Shown here: piece by piece, positions 11,559 through 20,882 of the stretch
Numbering within the stretch: position 1 is the first letter of the stretch
Layout of the letters: every line of letters begins with the position of its first letter
Source of the DNA: a virus
Length of the DNA stretch: 26,427 bases
Direction: 5' to 3' (one strand)
IMG/VR virus record: IMGVR_UViG_3300042542_000083
Coordinates: 1 to 26,427 of that record
Translations under genes and position numbers: made by a program
The notes under the pieces: model-generated
Database searches by the model: none
Seen by the model: the letters and a program-made list of their open reading frames with translations, nothing else
What the model was told of the DNA's origin: nothing

Positions 11559-13534
11559 TGACACGCTTCATCAACATTCAGACCAACTTTACTTCGGGTG
11601 AGATTGACCCGTTGCTCCGTGCGCGTATTGACCTAAAGCAATACGAGAATGCCTGCGAGAAGTTGACGAATGTTATTGTGCAGCCACAGGGCGGTGTAAA
11701 GCGTCGTTCAGGCTTAAAGTACATTGCAGAGATTGCTAATGCCTCATCTGGCGCACGGTTAGTTCCGTTTGAGTTCTCGGTAACAGACAGCTATATGTTG
11801 TGCTTTACCAATAACCAGATGGCTGTCTTTAAGGATGGCGTACTGATTACGAACATCAATGCGTCTGGCAACGATTATCTAAGCACCAGTGGCGTTGGCT
11901 TGACAGGTTCTCGCTTAAACACCATCTGCTACACGCAGTCAGCAGATACCATGATTATTGTCCACCCGGACGTTGCCCCAGTTAAATTAGTGCGTGGTGC
12001 CAATGATGCGTCTTGGACAATATCTACGATTACTTTTGATTCGATCCCGTTTTACGCATTTACTCAGACCTTTACGAATCCTGCTGCGACGCTTACCCCT
12101 GATAAGACTTCTGGGACGGTTAAGGTTACGGCATCCGCTTCGGTGTTTACGTCTGGCAGCGTCGGGCAATACATCAATGCTACGCCGCAGGGACGATTAA
12201 GGATAACGGCTTTTGATTCTGGCACGGTGGTACGTGGAATTACTGAGATTCCCTTCTTCGATACAAACGCCATTGCCAGTGGTTCATGGGAAGTCGAAGG
12301 CGGCTACGAAGCTGTTTGGTCTAGCACTAAGGGCTGGCCGAGAACCGTCACTTTCCACGAAGGACGGCTGTACTTTGGCGGCAGTAAGTCCAGAGTGTCA
12401 ACGATCTGGGGCAGCAAGGTAGGTTTGTTCTTCGACTTTAGACCGGACAGTGGATATGAAGACGATGCGCTTGAGGCAACTCTGGACACGAACCAGCTTA
12501 ATACCATCGTTGATCTTATTTCAGCTCGTGATCTTCAAGTGTTTACTACTGGTGCTGAGTTCTATGTGCCGCAGTCTGGTCTGGACCCTATCACGCCGAC
12601 CAACTTCTTTGTCAAAGGCGCAAGTAAGAACGGAGCAAAAGAAGGTGTCCGAGTTCAGCAGCTTGACGGCAGTACCATCTACCTACAGCGCCAAGGCAAG
12701 TCGCTTAACGAATTCCTCTACACGGATACCGAAGCGACTTATGTAACGCAGCGTGTATCGCTGTTGTCTTCGCACTTGATGAAGAACCCAAAGCGTCTTG
12801 CTTTGCGGAAAGCAACGTCTACCGATGAAGGTGACTTGCTGCTGATACCGAATGTAAGTGATGGCACAATGGCGGCTTACACAATCCTAAGAAGCCAGCA
12901 GATTGTCGCTGCTACAGAGTTTACGACCGACGGCACGTTTGAAGAAGTTGGCGTAGATGTAACCGATATTTATGTACTGGTGAAACGAGTTATTGGTGGA
13001 ACGAATCGTTACTTTGTTGAGCTGTTTACCGATGGTACTTTCACCGATTGTAACAAGACTGGTGGTGCTGGTTCTGGTGCTTCAGGCCTGCCGCTTAATG
13101 GCAAGACTGTTAATGTCATAGCCGATGGCGTTGTGCTGGAGAACGAGGTGGTGGCAAGTGGTGCGGTAACATTTGAGCGCCCGGCTGCAACTAGCTACGA
13201 GGTTGGCTTGCCGTTTAACACTCGCGTCAAGACCATGCCTGTTGAGGTAAAGACAACGGCTGGCGTTAGAACATCCTTCAAGAAGCGCATTGTTGAAGTC
13301 AATGCGATTGTTTACGAGACACAGCACTTTGTTATCAACGACAAGCTAGTGACGTTTAAGAAGTTTGGTGAAGATATTCTTGACCAACCTGAACCGTCAT
13401 ATACTGGCATCAAGGAACTTGAAGGCATCCTTGGCTACACCAGAGAAGCATACGTCGATGTCACGCAGACTTTGCCGCTGAAGATGACATTGCTTGGTCT
13501 TGAATATAAAGTGTCTACTTACGCGGGGACATAA
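11558..13534 (+). CDS. Tail tubular protein B (gp12-like nozzle)
   Basis: 658 residues from the ATG at 11558, preferred over an in-frame TTG one codon earlier because it overlaps the tail tubular A stop and follows GTGAGG. The N-terminal part (FINIQTNFTSGEIDPLLRAR, then YENACEKLTNVIVQPQGGVK and RRSGLKYIAEI) is the conserved opening of podovirus nozzle proteins. A WSSTKGWPRTVTFHEGRLYF segment near 250 and LYFGGSKSRVSTIWGSKVG are also typical. The remainder is beta-rich. It forms the distal tube to which fibres attach. It is shorter than T7 gp12 (794 residues) but within the range of environmental podoviruses. Confidence 0.9.
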   Translation: MTRFINIQTNFTSGEIDPLLRARIDLKQYENACEKLTNVIVQPQGGVKRRSGLKYIAEIANASSGARLVPFEFSVTDSYMLCFTNNQMAVFKDGVLITNINASGNDYLSTSGVGLTGSRLNTICYTQSADTMIIVHPDVAPVKLVRGANDASWTISTITFDSIPFYAFTQTFTNPAATLTPDKTSGTVKVTASASVFTSGSVGQYINATPQGRLRITAFDSGTVVRGITEIPFFDTNAIASGSWEVEGGYEAVWSSTKGWPRTVTFHEGRLYFGGSKSRVSTIWGSKVGLFFDFRPDSGYEDDALEATLDTNQLNTIVDLISARDLQVFTTGAEFYVPQSGLDPITPTNFFVKGASKNGAKEGVRVQQLDGSTIYLQRQGKSLNEFLYTDTEATYVTQRVSLLSSHLMKNPKRLALRKATSTDEGDLLLIPNVSDGTMAAYTILRSQQIVAATEFTTDGTFEEVGVDVTDIYVLVKRVIGGTNRYFVELFTDGTFTDCNKTGGAGSGASGLPLNGKTVNVIADGVVLENEVVASGAVTFERPAATSYEVGLPFNTRVKTMPVEVKTTAGVRTSFKKRIVEVNAIVYETQHFVINDKLVTFKKFGEDILDQPEPSYTGIKELEGILGYTREAYVDVTQTLPLKMTLLGLEYKVSTYAGT

Positions 13535-14085
13535 TGCAGGCTATTCCTTATATTTTTGCCGCAGTTGCCGCTGGCTCCAAGATTTATGGTGGCATCCAGC
13601 AGCAGAAAATGTACAACTTTCAGGCCGAGCAAACTCGCCTGCAAGGTGAACGAGAGGCTTTGAAAGGCCGCATTACTGCGCTGAACTACAACAATCAGGC
13701 ATTGGACATTCTGAAGAACCAGCGCCGTTTCTACGCTGCGGTCAACGCTCGTGCAGCGGCTGGTGGCGTACTAAGCCAAGAAGGTTCTGCGGCAGAAGTT
13801 GCATTCCAGCAAGGTGTGCAATCTAGCCGTGATTTTGATATTTCACGCGAGAACGCGATCCAATCACTGAATGCTGGCTTAGAGGCACAACTGGCTTCTG
13901 GCGTACAGGCAGACATCTACCGCTCGGCTGGTAAGGCAGCGATGACCTCGGCATTGTTCGATGCTGCGATTGGTTCCGTCTTTGCGTTCAAGGCAGGTAA
14001 AGATTTAATGACACCATCCACGGGTGGTGGAAGTCCGTTTGCGCCGATTGAAGAGCGCAGCATTGGCTACGGAATGGAATCTTGA
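13534..14085 (+). CDS. Internal virion protein, gp14-like
   Basis: 183 residues. It opens with a hydrophobic, small-residue segment (IPYIFAAVAAGSKIYGGIQQ), then long Gln/Glu/Arg/Ala-rich helices (25-115) with the AAVNARAAAGGVLSQEGSAA motif common to this family, and ends in a second mildly hydrophobic stretch (SALFDAAIGSVFAFKAGKDL). In T7, gp14 leaves the head at infection and forms the outer-membrane part of the ejection channel. T7 gp14 is 196 residues. The start overlaps the tail tubular B stop (TAATG at 13532-13536). Confidence 0.8.
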   Translation: MQAIPYIFAAVAAGSKIYGGIQQQKMYNFQAEQTRLQGEREALKGRITALNYNNQALDILKNQRRFYAAVNARAAAGGVLSQEGSAAEVAFQQGVQSSRDFDISRENAIQSLNAGLEAQLASGVQADIYRSAGKAAMTSALFDAAIGSVFAFKAGKDLMTPSTGGGSPFAPIEERSIGYGMES

Positions 14086-14086
14086 C

Positions 14087-16267
14087 ATGGCTGAATTACC
14101 TAAAGTACAAGCCGCCAATGTACAACGTGCAGCACTTGCTGACGTTCCTTCCTTACGCTTTGAGGACTTAGCAGTCACTGCCAGAGCTGGCGGCAACATT
14201 GGCGATGCACTTGATCGGATGTCGCAGTCCTTGCTTAAGGCGCAAGAGGAAGATGTTCGCCGTAAGGCAGCAGAGTATGCGATTGAAAGGCCGCTGACCC
14301 CAGAACAATGGGCTGACATTCGACGCGAACCTAAAGAGCTAGACAAGTACTTCAAAGGTCAGGGCAAGGTTTTCAAAGAAACCTACATGGCCGCACAGGC
14401 ATCTCAGCTAAGTTCGGAGTTGACGGTCCGGCTTGAGAACCAGTTTGACCTGTTAAAGAAAAAGCTTGAGTTAGGCGAGATTAAAGAAGCAGAAGCTGTC
14501 AAGGCAGTACAAGATGCCATTGATGGCTCAGTTCCAGTTGTCGCCTCGATGAGTCCAGAAGTCGGCTTAAAGTTCAAAGCCAATGTGGCTATGCGCGGAT
14601 CGTCTGTGTACGAGAAAGCCGTGCAGATGACGGCAAGGCGCACTAAGGCGACTGATGAAATTGTACTGAAGCAGTATACCGACAATATCCCTACGCAAAT
14701 TGATGCTCGAATAGCCAATTTAATTGGCTCTGGTATCCCAGTTGATATGCGGGATGTTGAGGCTCTTGTCTTGCAAGAACCTGCCAGATTTGCCGCAAAG
14801 CATGGTGATGAAAATACATTCTTTGCGCCTGCAAAGAAAGCATTCCGAGCTGCTGTTACCGCAAGAATCAAGGATGCTGTCAACTCGCCTGCTGCTTTGG
14901 ACAATCCACAGATTGTTCAGAAAGCATTAGAAAGTGGACAATTCAATATCAAGGTCAATGTTGCTGGCAATGAGGTGCCGATTGACTTGCAGGCCGAGTG
15001 GAACTACCTGAACGACGAAGAGAAGAACGCTGTCCGTGCAGAGTTCAATGCTGGATTCAATGCGCGTTATAACTTAATTACCAAGAGCCGTGAGATTGAT
15101 AAGTTGACTTCATCTCGGGCGGTCGTTGAAGTTGCTGAAGGATTAAAAAGCAAGTTGCTGGCTTTGGATGCCAATGATCCGGGCGTGAGTGAAGCAGGCA
15201 TCTCTGAGTTCTTGGCTGGGAAAGCCAAAGAGTTTAATAGTACGGCTTCGGCTGTCAATTCTCCTGAGATTACCAAAGCTGCATCGGACGGCCTGATGGT
15301 CGTTTATAAGCAGTTTATCTCTGACTTTGTACAAACAAAGATGACACCGGACCAGCAAAAGAATCTGGTGCTTGGTCAGCCTGCTACTGGCGACAACTCT
15401 AAGTCGATCAACTACATCTTCCAGTCTGCTGATCTGGCTACCAAAGTTGAACTTCAGAAACATCTGCGTGAGGAAATCACTGCGCGTAACTCATTCCTTG
15501 CCAGCGAAGACCGTCGTGTAGAAGACGCTCGTAAAGATGCGGTAAGAGAAAAAATACAAATAATCTTTGGGAATCCTAGAAACTCTCAAAAAGTTAAAGT
15601 TGCGCTTGCTGAACTAAAAACGCTTGATTCCCTCAAGTGGACTGATATTACTAAAGCATTTGCGGCTGGCCGTACCCAAGATGATGCCGGCACAATTCGT
15701 CAGCTACAGATTGCCAGAGCGAATGGCACACTGAATACAGACATGGTGTTGCGATTAGGCAGTAACTTGACAATAAATTCTCAAGAGCAATACTTTGGTT
15801 ATGCTTTGACAACATCTGACAAAGAGAATGAGATTGCGCTGACTACGGCAAGAAACAAGCTTAAGTACACCAGAGACATTGCTGCTGCGGTCAACAAGAC
15901 TGCTTCTGACATTGAGGCACAAAACTCCTACATTGCTGTTGAGACGGAGTTTTCTAATCGCTTCCTGAAGAATCGTCAGCAGATTGGCGCTAAAGATTAC
16001 AAGCCTTGGAATGCTGTGCAGGAAATGGATAGTCTGCTGAAAGATGCGGTCAAAGACAAAGAGGCAAAGGTTGTTAATGGCGCTCGATCAAGGGTCGATT
16101 CGTTCCGCAATACTTACTTGCCAAAAGGTAAGACATATACTGATGATGCTATTCGCACTCAAATTCAATTGAGTATTTCTGGGCAGAAGAATGACCTGAC
16201 GACGAAGCTTGCCCCGCAAGACTTGCGCTTGTACATCAATGATCTTGATTCGCTGAAGGGCAAATAA
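14087..16267 (+). CDS. Internal virion protein, gp15-like
   Basis: 726 residues from the ATG at 14087, just past the gp14-like stop, with GGAATGGA upstream. An in-frame start at 14024 would add 21 residues inside the previous gene and is less likely. The protein is almost wholly alpha-helical, Ala/Glu/Lys/Gln-rich, with no membrane segment or enzymatic motif. The N-terminal VQRAALADVPSLRFEDLAVT and SQSLLKAQEEDVRRKAAEYA segments and the overall size are typical of T7 gp15 (747 residues), which forms the periplasmic tube of the DNA-ejection machine. The stop overlaps the next start (TAATG at 16265-16269). Confidence 0.78.
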   Translation: MAELPKVQAANVQRAALADVPSLRFEDLAVTARAGGNIGDALDRMSQSLLKAQEEDVRRKAAEYAIERPLTPEQWADIRREPKELDKYFKGQGKVFKETYMAAQASQLSSELTVRLENQFDLLKKKLELGEIKEAEAVKAVQDAIDGSVPVVASMSPEVGLKFKANVAMRGSSVYEKAVQMTARRTKATDEIVLKQYTDNIPTQIDARIANLIGSGIPVDMRDVEALVLQEPARFAAKHGDENTFFAPAKKAFRAAVTARIKDAVNSPAALDNPQIVQKALESGQFNIKVNVAGNEVPIDLQAEWNYLNDEEKNAVRAEFNAGFNARYNLITKSREIDKLTSSRAVVEVAEGLKSKLLALDANDPGVSEAGISEFLAGKAKEFNSTASAVNSPEITKAASDGLMVVYKQFISDFVQTKMTPDQQKNLVLGQPATGDNSKSINYIFQSADLATKVELQKHLREEITARNSFLASEDRRVEDARKDAVREKIQIIFGNPRNSQKVKVALAELKTLDSLKWTDITKAFAAGRTQDDAGTIRQLQIARANGTLNTDMVLRLGSNLTINSQEQYFGYALTTSDKENEIALTTARNKLKYTRDIAAAVNKTASDIEAQNSYIAVETEFSNRFLKNRQQIGAKDYKPWNAVQEMDSLLKDAVKDKEAKVVNGARSRVDSFRNTYLPKGKTYTDDAIRTQIQLSISGQKNDLTTKLAPQDLRLYINDLDSLKGK

Positions 16268-17907
16268 TGGATTTCGATCAAGAATATCTAAAAGCCAAGA
16301 TCATGAAGTCTGGCGACCAGCCGCTTGATATGCGGTTGGATGCTGATGGCGTGATGCGCTACTACCTACCTGAAGCAGAAGTGGCGATGGAAGAAGCGCC
16401 TGCGCCTGCACCGTCATTGCCTGAAGTCGTGGTTACTGGTAGCTTGCCGAAGCCTGAGAAGAAGGTTGTGAAGCCACCAGTGTCGCCAAAGCAAGGTCAA
16501 CTTGATCTGGGTGAGGCAAAGCCAATCCAGCCTGCTGGTGCGATGGGTGTACTGAAGACTGTAGGCGAGATGATCCAGTCTGGTGCTGAGAAGATTGACT
16601 TTGATGTGCTGGGCTTGCCCGGCATTGGCACACTGACGCTGAAGGACTTGACCGTTGGTGACTTGGGTAAAGTGCTAGTCAACATTGCGGAAGGCTTCCC
16701 GCCTGTGACTGGTAGCGGCCAGACGTTAAGCCCGACAATGGAGTCGGCTGAACTAATTAACTTGGCTCCGGTAGCCGGGGCTGCATACAAAGGCGGCAAA
16801 ATGCTTGCCAAAGGTGTGGTATCTGGCACCAAGTCTTTGGCTCCTGTTGCCGGCGAGATGTTCTCAAACTACGCAGAACGTACCGGCCTCACTCAATATG
16901 TAGTTAATCCAAGTCGCGTATTCGCTAATTCTTCTGGAGAATACATTCAGCCGACTCGTCGTTTAAAGTCATTGGTTGATAAGCTTGAGTCTGGCTCTAT
17001 CAGTGAGCAAAGATACATTGAGGAAACAAAGACTCTTAGCAGCCAGATGAAGGAGCGTGTTACTAAGGTAACGCCAGATGACAAGGTTCGTGGCGCTGAC
17101 GAGATAACTAGACGTTTGCTTGGCGCGTTGAATCCTAATGCACAAATTCAACTGAAAGAAGAAACAGTTCGATTTGCTAAATGGCTTCTTGATAACAATC
17201 CGCAACTTGCTACTGACCTTGGCATTTCCATTAAAGGTGCTGGTGAAAAAGGAACTGCTGGCAGTTATAGGTCTATTGACATGGTTGCGACTATTTTTGC
17301 TGACAAAGCAAATCCGACAACCGGGGTGCATGAGATTTTGCATCACACCGAACAAATGATGCCGGTTGCTGTGCAGAATGGAATTCTGGACGAATGGACA
17401 AAATCTTACCTTAGTGCATACCGGACTGCCGACCCGAAAGTTCAGGCGTATCTGAAGCAGATTCCTGATGCAATCGCAGGTAAGCCGCTTGCACGAAACC
17501 TGATTATGGAAGGTTTTAAGAAGGGTGTATTGAATTACGATGCTCATTATCAGCTTGTAAACCCATCTGAATACTGGGCTGTTAATGCGACAAGGCTAAT
17601 GAAGTCTCGTTACGAAGCTGGCTCTTGGATAGGCAAGGCAAAAGTTTGGCTCAATGAGTTTACTGAACAAGCAAAAGGTGCTTTTGGTTTGCCATCAGAT
17701 TCTCCTGTCTTGAAGGGTTTAAAAGACGTTACCAAAGGGTCCGGGCAATTGCAAAGTGAAATGCTGACTGGTACAGAAAATGTTGCCGAATCTGCTGGTC
17801 GTGTTAAAAAGCAGAGACAGCAAGCCGAGGAAAGAAAGAACATCGTAAAAGGCGCTGCTGTAACTGGTGCTGCATTGTCAATGACTGGTGAGCAGGAGAA
17901 GAAGTAA
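16267..17907 (+). CDS. Internal virion protein with zincin-type metalloprotease domain
   Basis: 546 residues. Residues 40-95 are a Pro/Lys/Glu-rich linker, and 100-200 hold Gly/Ala-rich segments that might be membrane-active (GVLKTVGEMIQSGAEKI, then AELINLAPVAGAAYKGGKML). Residues 280-450 hold a predicted zinc protease: the HEILHH motif at 355-360 gives His355, Glu356 and His359, and NPSEYWAVNATRLM (432-445) offers Glu435 as a third ligand. The C-terminal tail is Lys/Gln-rich with a small hydrophobic end. Sampled GC falls to 40-45% between about 16,880 and 17,700 against about 55% outside, suggesting an acquired module. It lies between the gp15-like and gp16-like genes, so it is probably packed in the virion and delivered at infection. 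It could cut peptidoglycan peptides, host envelope proteins or phage proteins; no choice can be made. Confidence 0.7.
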   Translation: MDFDQEYLKAKIMKSGDQPLDMRLDADGVMRYYLPEAEVAMEEAPAPAPSLPEVVVTGSLPKPEKKVVKPPVSPKQGQLDLGEAKPIQPAGAMGVLKTVGEMIQSGAEKIDFDVLGLPGIGTLTLKDLTVGDLGKVLVNIAEGFPPVTGSGQTLSPTMESAELINLAPVAGAAYKGGKMLAKGVVSGTKSLAPVAGEMFSNYAERTGLTQYVVNPSRVFANSSGEYIQPTRRLKSLVDKLESGSISEQRYIEETKTLSSQMKERVTKVTPDDKVRGADEITRRLLGALNPNAQIQLKEETVRFAKWLLDNNPQLATDLGISIKGAGEKGTAGSYRSIDMVATIFADKANPTTGVHEILHHTEQMMPVAVQNGILDEWTKSYLSAYRTADPKVQAYLKQIPDAIAGKPLARNLIMEGFKKGVLNYDAHYQLVNPSEYWAVNATRLMKSRYEAGSWIGKAKVWLNEFTEQAKGAFGLPSDSPVLKGLKDVTKGSGQLQSEMLTGTENVAESAGRVKKQRQQAEERKNIVKGAAVTGAALSMTGEQEKK

Positions 17908-20871
17908 ATGGCTATCCAACAAGGCATTGAGAACAAGCTGGATCAGATGACGGCATCTGTTGCTGCTGAGACTATCCCAGTACCGGATGCGTCCCCAATT
18001 GATGTTCAAGAGGTTGAGCAGGAAGTTGCTGTCCAGACAGGTGTTGCGCCAGAAGAGTTCCCGGAGTACGAGCCGTTAGCTACCATCGGTGAAAAGGTCG
18101 GTGGGCTTGTTATCAAAGGCGCTAAGAAGATGCTGCCGAAGAAGGCGGCTACCACAGTAGAGGAAGCTGTTCAGGCTGTCCCCAAGGTTATTGAGCGCGT
18201 CAAGAATGCCACCAAAGCTGCTGAACAGCGCAGCGTGATGATTGATGAGCCGGTTGAGCCAAAGGTCCGTGGTAATACCATCACAATTATGCCGGAGACT
18301 GAAGCCGGTATGCAGTCGTTTCTGGATGGCCTTGGCGCTCAGAAGGGCAAAGGCATCAACATTGTCCGTCTGATCGACGATGCCACTGGTGATGCAAGGG
18401 ATAGCCTTGAGTACCTGAATGCGATCAAGAACGCCAACCCTGATCTGATTGAGTCTGCCCGTCGTGGCACATTGAACATGGATGCGTTGATGGCTGCGGC
18501 TGAAGCCCGTGGCATGGACGACATCGTTAAGATGTTCCTGAACCGCAAAGAGGGCGAGGTCTTCAATGCAGAGGACTTCTTAGCTGGTTTCATCTCATCG
18601 GTTGCGCTGAACAACGAAGCCCGTGCTTTGGGCAAGAAGGCTATCCAGACTGGCACAGATGCCGACAAGGCTGCATGGCTGAAGGTTGTCAACGCTGAAG
18701 CCGATATGCTGGCCTCAGTATCTGGTGTGGCAAGTGAGAGCGCCAGAACCATGTATACGGTCAGTCAGTTGGCACAGACCACTGGCATTGACATGGCATC
18801 GATTGCTGGCCGCTCACAGAATATTCAGCAGATTGCCAGAGACTTTGGTGGTGGCAAGAACATTGATGTTGCTATCCGGCTATATGAGAGTTTAAACAAT
18901 CCTGCCCAGCAGGCACGGTTTATTAAGAAAAGCATTGCTGCCAAAACTATTGATTCCTTGATGGAGATTTATATTAACTCCATCCTGAGTAGTCCAGTTA
19001 CCCACATGGTCAACGTCACATCGAACTTTATTCGATTGGTCGCTGACATTCCTGAGACAGCATTGGCTGGTGTTATTGGGAAGGCAAGGACTTCAATTAC
19101 AGGATCAAAGGATCGGGTGTATTCCAGCGAGGCATTTGCTTCGTTGTCTGATCTGCCTGAAATCATGCGTGACTCGTTCTTGATTGGCGGCAAGGTGTTT
19201 GCCCGTGGTGAGCCTGTCAGCACTGTCAGCAAATTGGAATTAGATACCCGTAAGGCAATCACTGCAAAGAACTTTGACATCCCTGAAAACAGTCTTGGTG
19301 GCCGTGCTGTCGATGTGTTGGGTAACTACTACCGGTTGCCGGGCAGATTCTTGGTGACAGAAGACGAAGTATTTAAGTCGGTAGCTTCCCAGCATTTGCT
19401 GCGTAAGGCGGCAAAGCGCGACAGCATGAAGCTGTACGATGACCTATTAGAGCAAGGTCAAAGCAAAGAGTTTGCTCGTCAGGCTGCGGCCAAGCGGTAC
19501 GCAGAAACGATGAGCGCACCGCCTGAAACTGTCATCGATGATGTCCGTGAAGGTGCAAAGGAGATGGTATTCCAAGGCGATCTGCCTGACTTCCTTGCAA
19601 AGATGGAGCCGTTCTTCAACCATCCGGCTGTCAAGCTGATCGTCCCGTTCTACAAGACACCAAGTAATGTCATTCTGCAAACAATAGAGCGCAGCCCGGC
19701 ACAGTTCTTTAATCCAAAGTTTTACCAGACTTTGAAGGCTGGTGGTCCTGAAGCTGATCTGGCTTTGTCCAAGGCAGCACTAGGTTCGTCTGTATTTAGC
19801 ATGATCGCTTGGGGCGCTATGGGTGGCTTTGGCGACAACGTGATGATTACTGGTGCTGGCCCTAGTAACTTTGCCGCACAGGAAAACTTGCAGGCAATGG
19901 GCATCATGCCGTACACCATCAACTTCAAGGATGCTGATGGCAACTGGACTGGCTACAGCTACAACCAGCTAGGACCGGAGGCTGGTGTCATTGCGATGGC
20001 TGCTGACTTTGCCTACTACGCCCAGCACGAAGAAGACAACTCAGTGCTTGAGAATTTGGCATTGGCGATGACTCTTGGAACAGCCGAGATTATGACTAGC
20101 CTACCTATGGTCGAAGGCATTGCGGACATCTCGAAAGCCTTTGGAGCGCAGCAGCCAGAATTAAGGGACAAGCTGAAAAGATTCGGCGAAGTTTCCTCAG
20201 AGAAAGTTGTGTCTGCTGGCCTGAATGTCTTCCCAACTGTCTCGTCTGGCTTTGCAGCCACAGAGCGTTGGATCATGCCGGATGGCTCCAGCACAAGGCT
20301 GCCAGCCAAGGGTATGCTTGGTGAGGACCCTACTCGGCTTCCATTCTATTTGCGAGGCTTCTACGAGGCGCTACAGAAGGCCAAGGCGCGTAATCCGTTC
20401 TTCTCTAAGGATATGCCACCAAAGCTTAACCGTTGGGCTGAAACTGTCCCACAGGGCAATGGCTCGGCATATGAACTGTTCACCCCGTGGAAAACCTATA
20501 GCCAGCAATATAGCCAAGTTGGCAAGGAATTGCAGCGACTGGAGGCTGGCATAAAAATGCCAGAAAAGAAAAAAGGTGGTGTTATTTTTAACGCCGAGCA
20601 ATATAATTTTCTTCTGAAAACGGCGATGGAGATTGATGCTGCTGGCCGGGGTCCGGGAGAGAAGAGCGCAACTGGGGATGGGTACGATCCCGGTGCCACA
20701 ATGTATTCGATGATGGTCAATAAGATTCGTTCACCAGAGTACGCCCTGATGGACAAGGAGCAAAAGGCTGATTCTTTGCAGGCAATCGCTTCTGTCTTTG
20801 ACAGGATGGCACTGGAGAAGCTGAAGATGAAAGACCCCGATCTCGCAACCCGTTTAAGGCTTGAGGACTAA
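17908..20871 (+). CDS. Large internal virion (ejection) protein, gp16-like by position
   Basis: 987 residues, mostly alpha-helical. The N-terminal 130 residues are acidic and Val/Glu-rich. Residues 150-340 are helical and Ala-rich. The SILSSPVTHMVNVTSNFIRL segment (about 355-375) and a KLIVPFYKTPSNVILQTIER segment (about 575-595) are typical of the large polyvalent or ejection proteins of podoviruses. A Gly/Ala hydrophobic stretch (SSVFSMIAWGAMGGFGDNVM) follows. No lytic transglycosylase signature like that of the T7 gp16 N-terminus is visible. It is shorter than T7 gp16 (1318 residues). It likely forms the inner-membrane part of the ejection channel. It starts directly after the stop of the zincin gene. 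Confidence 0.72.
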   Translation: MAIQQGIENKLDQMTASVAAETIPVPDASPIDVQEVEQEVAVQTGVAPEEFPEYEPLATIGEKVGGLVIKGAKKMLPKKAATTVEEAVQAVPKVIERVKNATKAAEQRSVMIDEPVEPKVRGNTITIMPETEAGMQSFLDGLGAQKGKGINIVRLIDDATGDARDSLEYLNAIKNANPDLIESARRGTLNMDALMAAAEARGMDDIVKMFLNRKEGEVFNAEDFLAGFISSVALNNEARALGKKAIQTGTDADKAAWLKVVNAEADMLASVSGVASESARTMYTVSQLAQTTGIDMASIAGRSQNIQQIARDFGGGKNIDVAIRLYESLNNPAQQARFIKKSIAAKTIDSLMEIYINSILSSPVTHMVNVTSNFIRLVADIPETALAGVIGKARTSITGSKDRVYSSEAFASLSDLPEIMRDSFLIGGKVFARGEPVSTVSKLELDTRKAITAKNFDIPENSLGGRAVDVLGNYYRLPGRFLVTEDEVFKSVASQHLLRKAAKRDSMKLYDDLLEQGQSKEFARQAAAKRYAETMSAPPETVIDDVREGAKEMVFQGDLPDFLAKMEPFFNHPAVKLIVPFYKTPSNVILQTIERSPAQFFNPKFYQTLKAGGPEADLALSKAALGSSVFSMIAWGAMGGFGDNVMITGAGPSNFAAQENLQAMGIMPYTINFKDADGNWTGYSYNQLGPEAGVIAMAADFAYYAQHEEDNSVLENLALAMTLGTAEIMTSLPMVEGIADISKAFGAQQPELRDKLKRFGEVSSEKVVSAGLNVFPTVSSGFAATERWIMPDGSSTRLPAKGMLGEDPTRLPFYLRGFYEALQKAKARNPFFSKDMPPKLNRWAETVPQGNGSAYELFTPWKTYSQQYSQVGKELQRLEAGIKMPEKKKGGVIFNAEQYNFLLKTAMEIDAAGRGPGEKSATGDGYDPGATMYSMMVNKIRSPEYALMDKEQKADSLQAIASVFDRMALEKLKMKDPDLATRLRLED

Positions 20872-20882
20872 GAGGTAACAAT

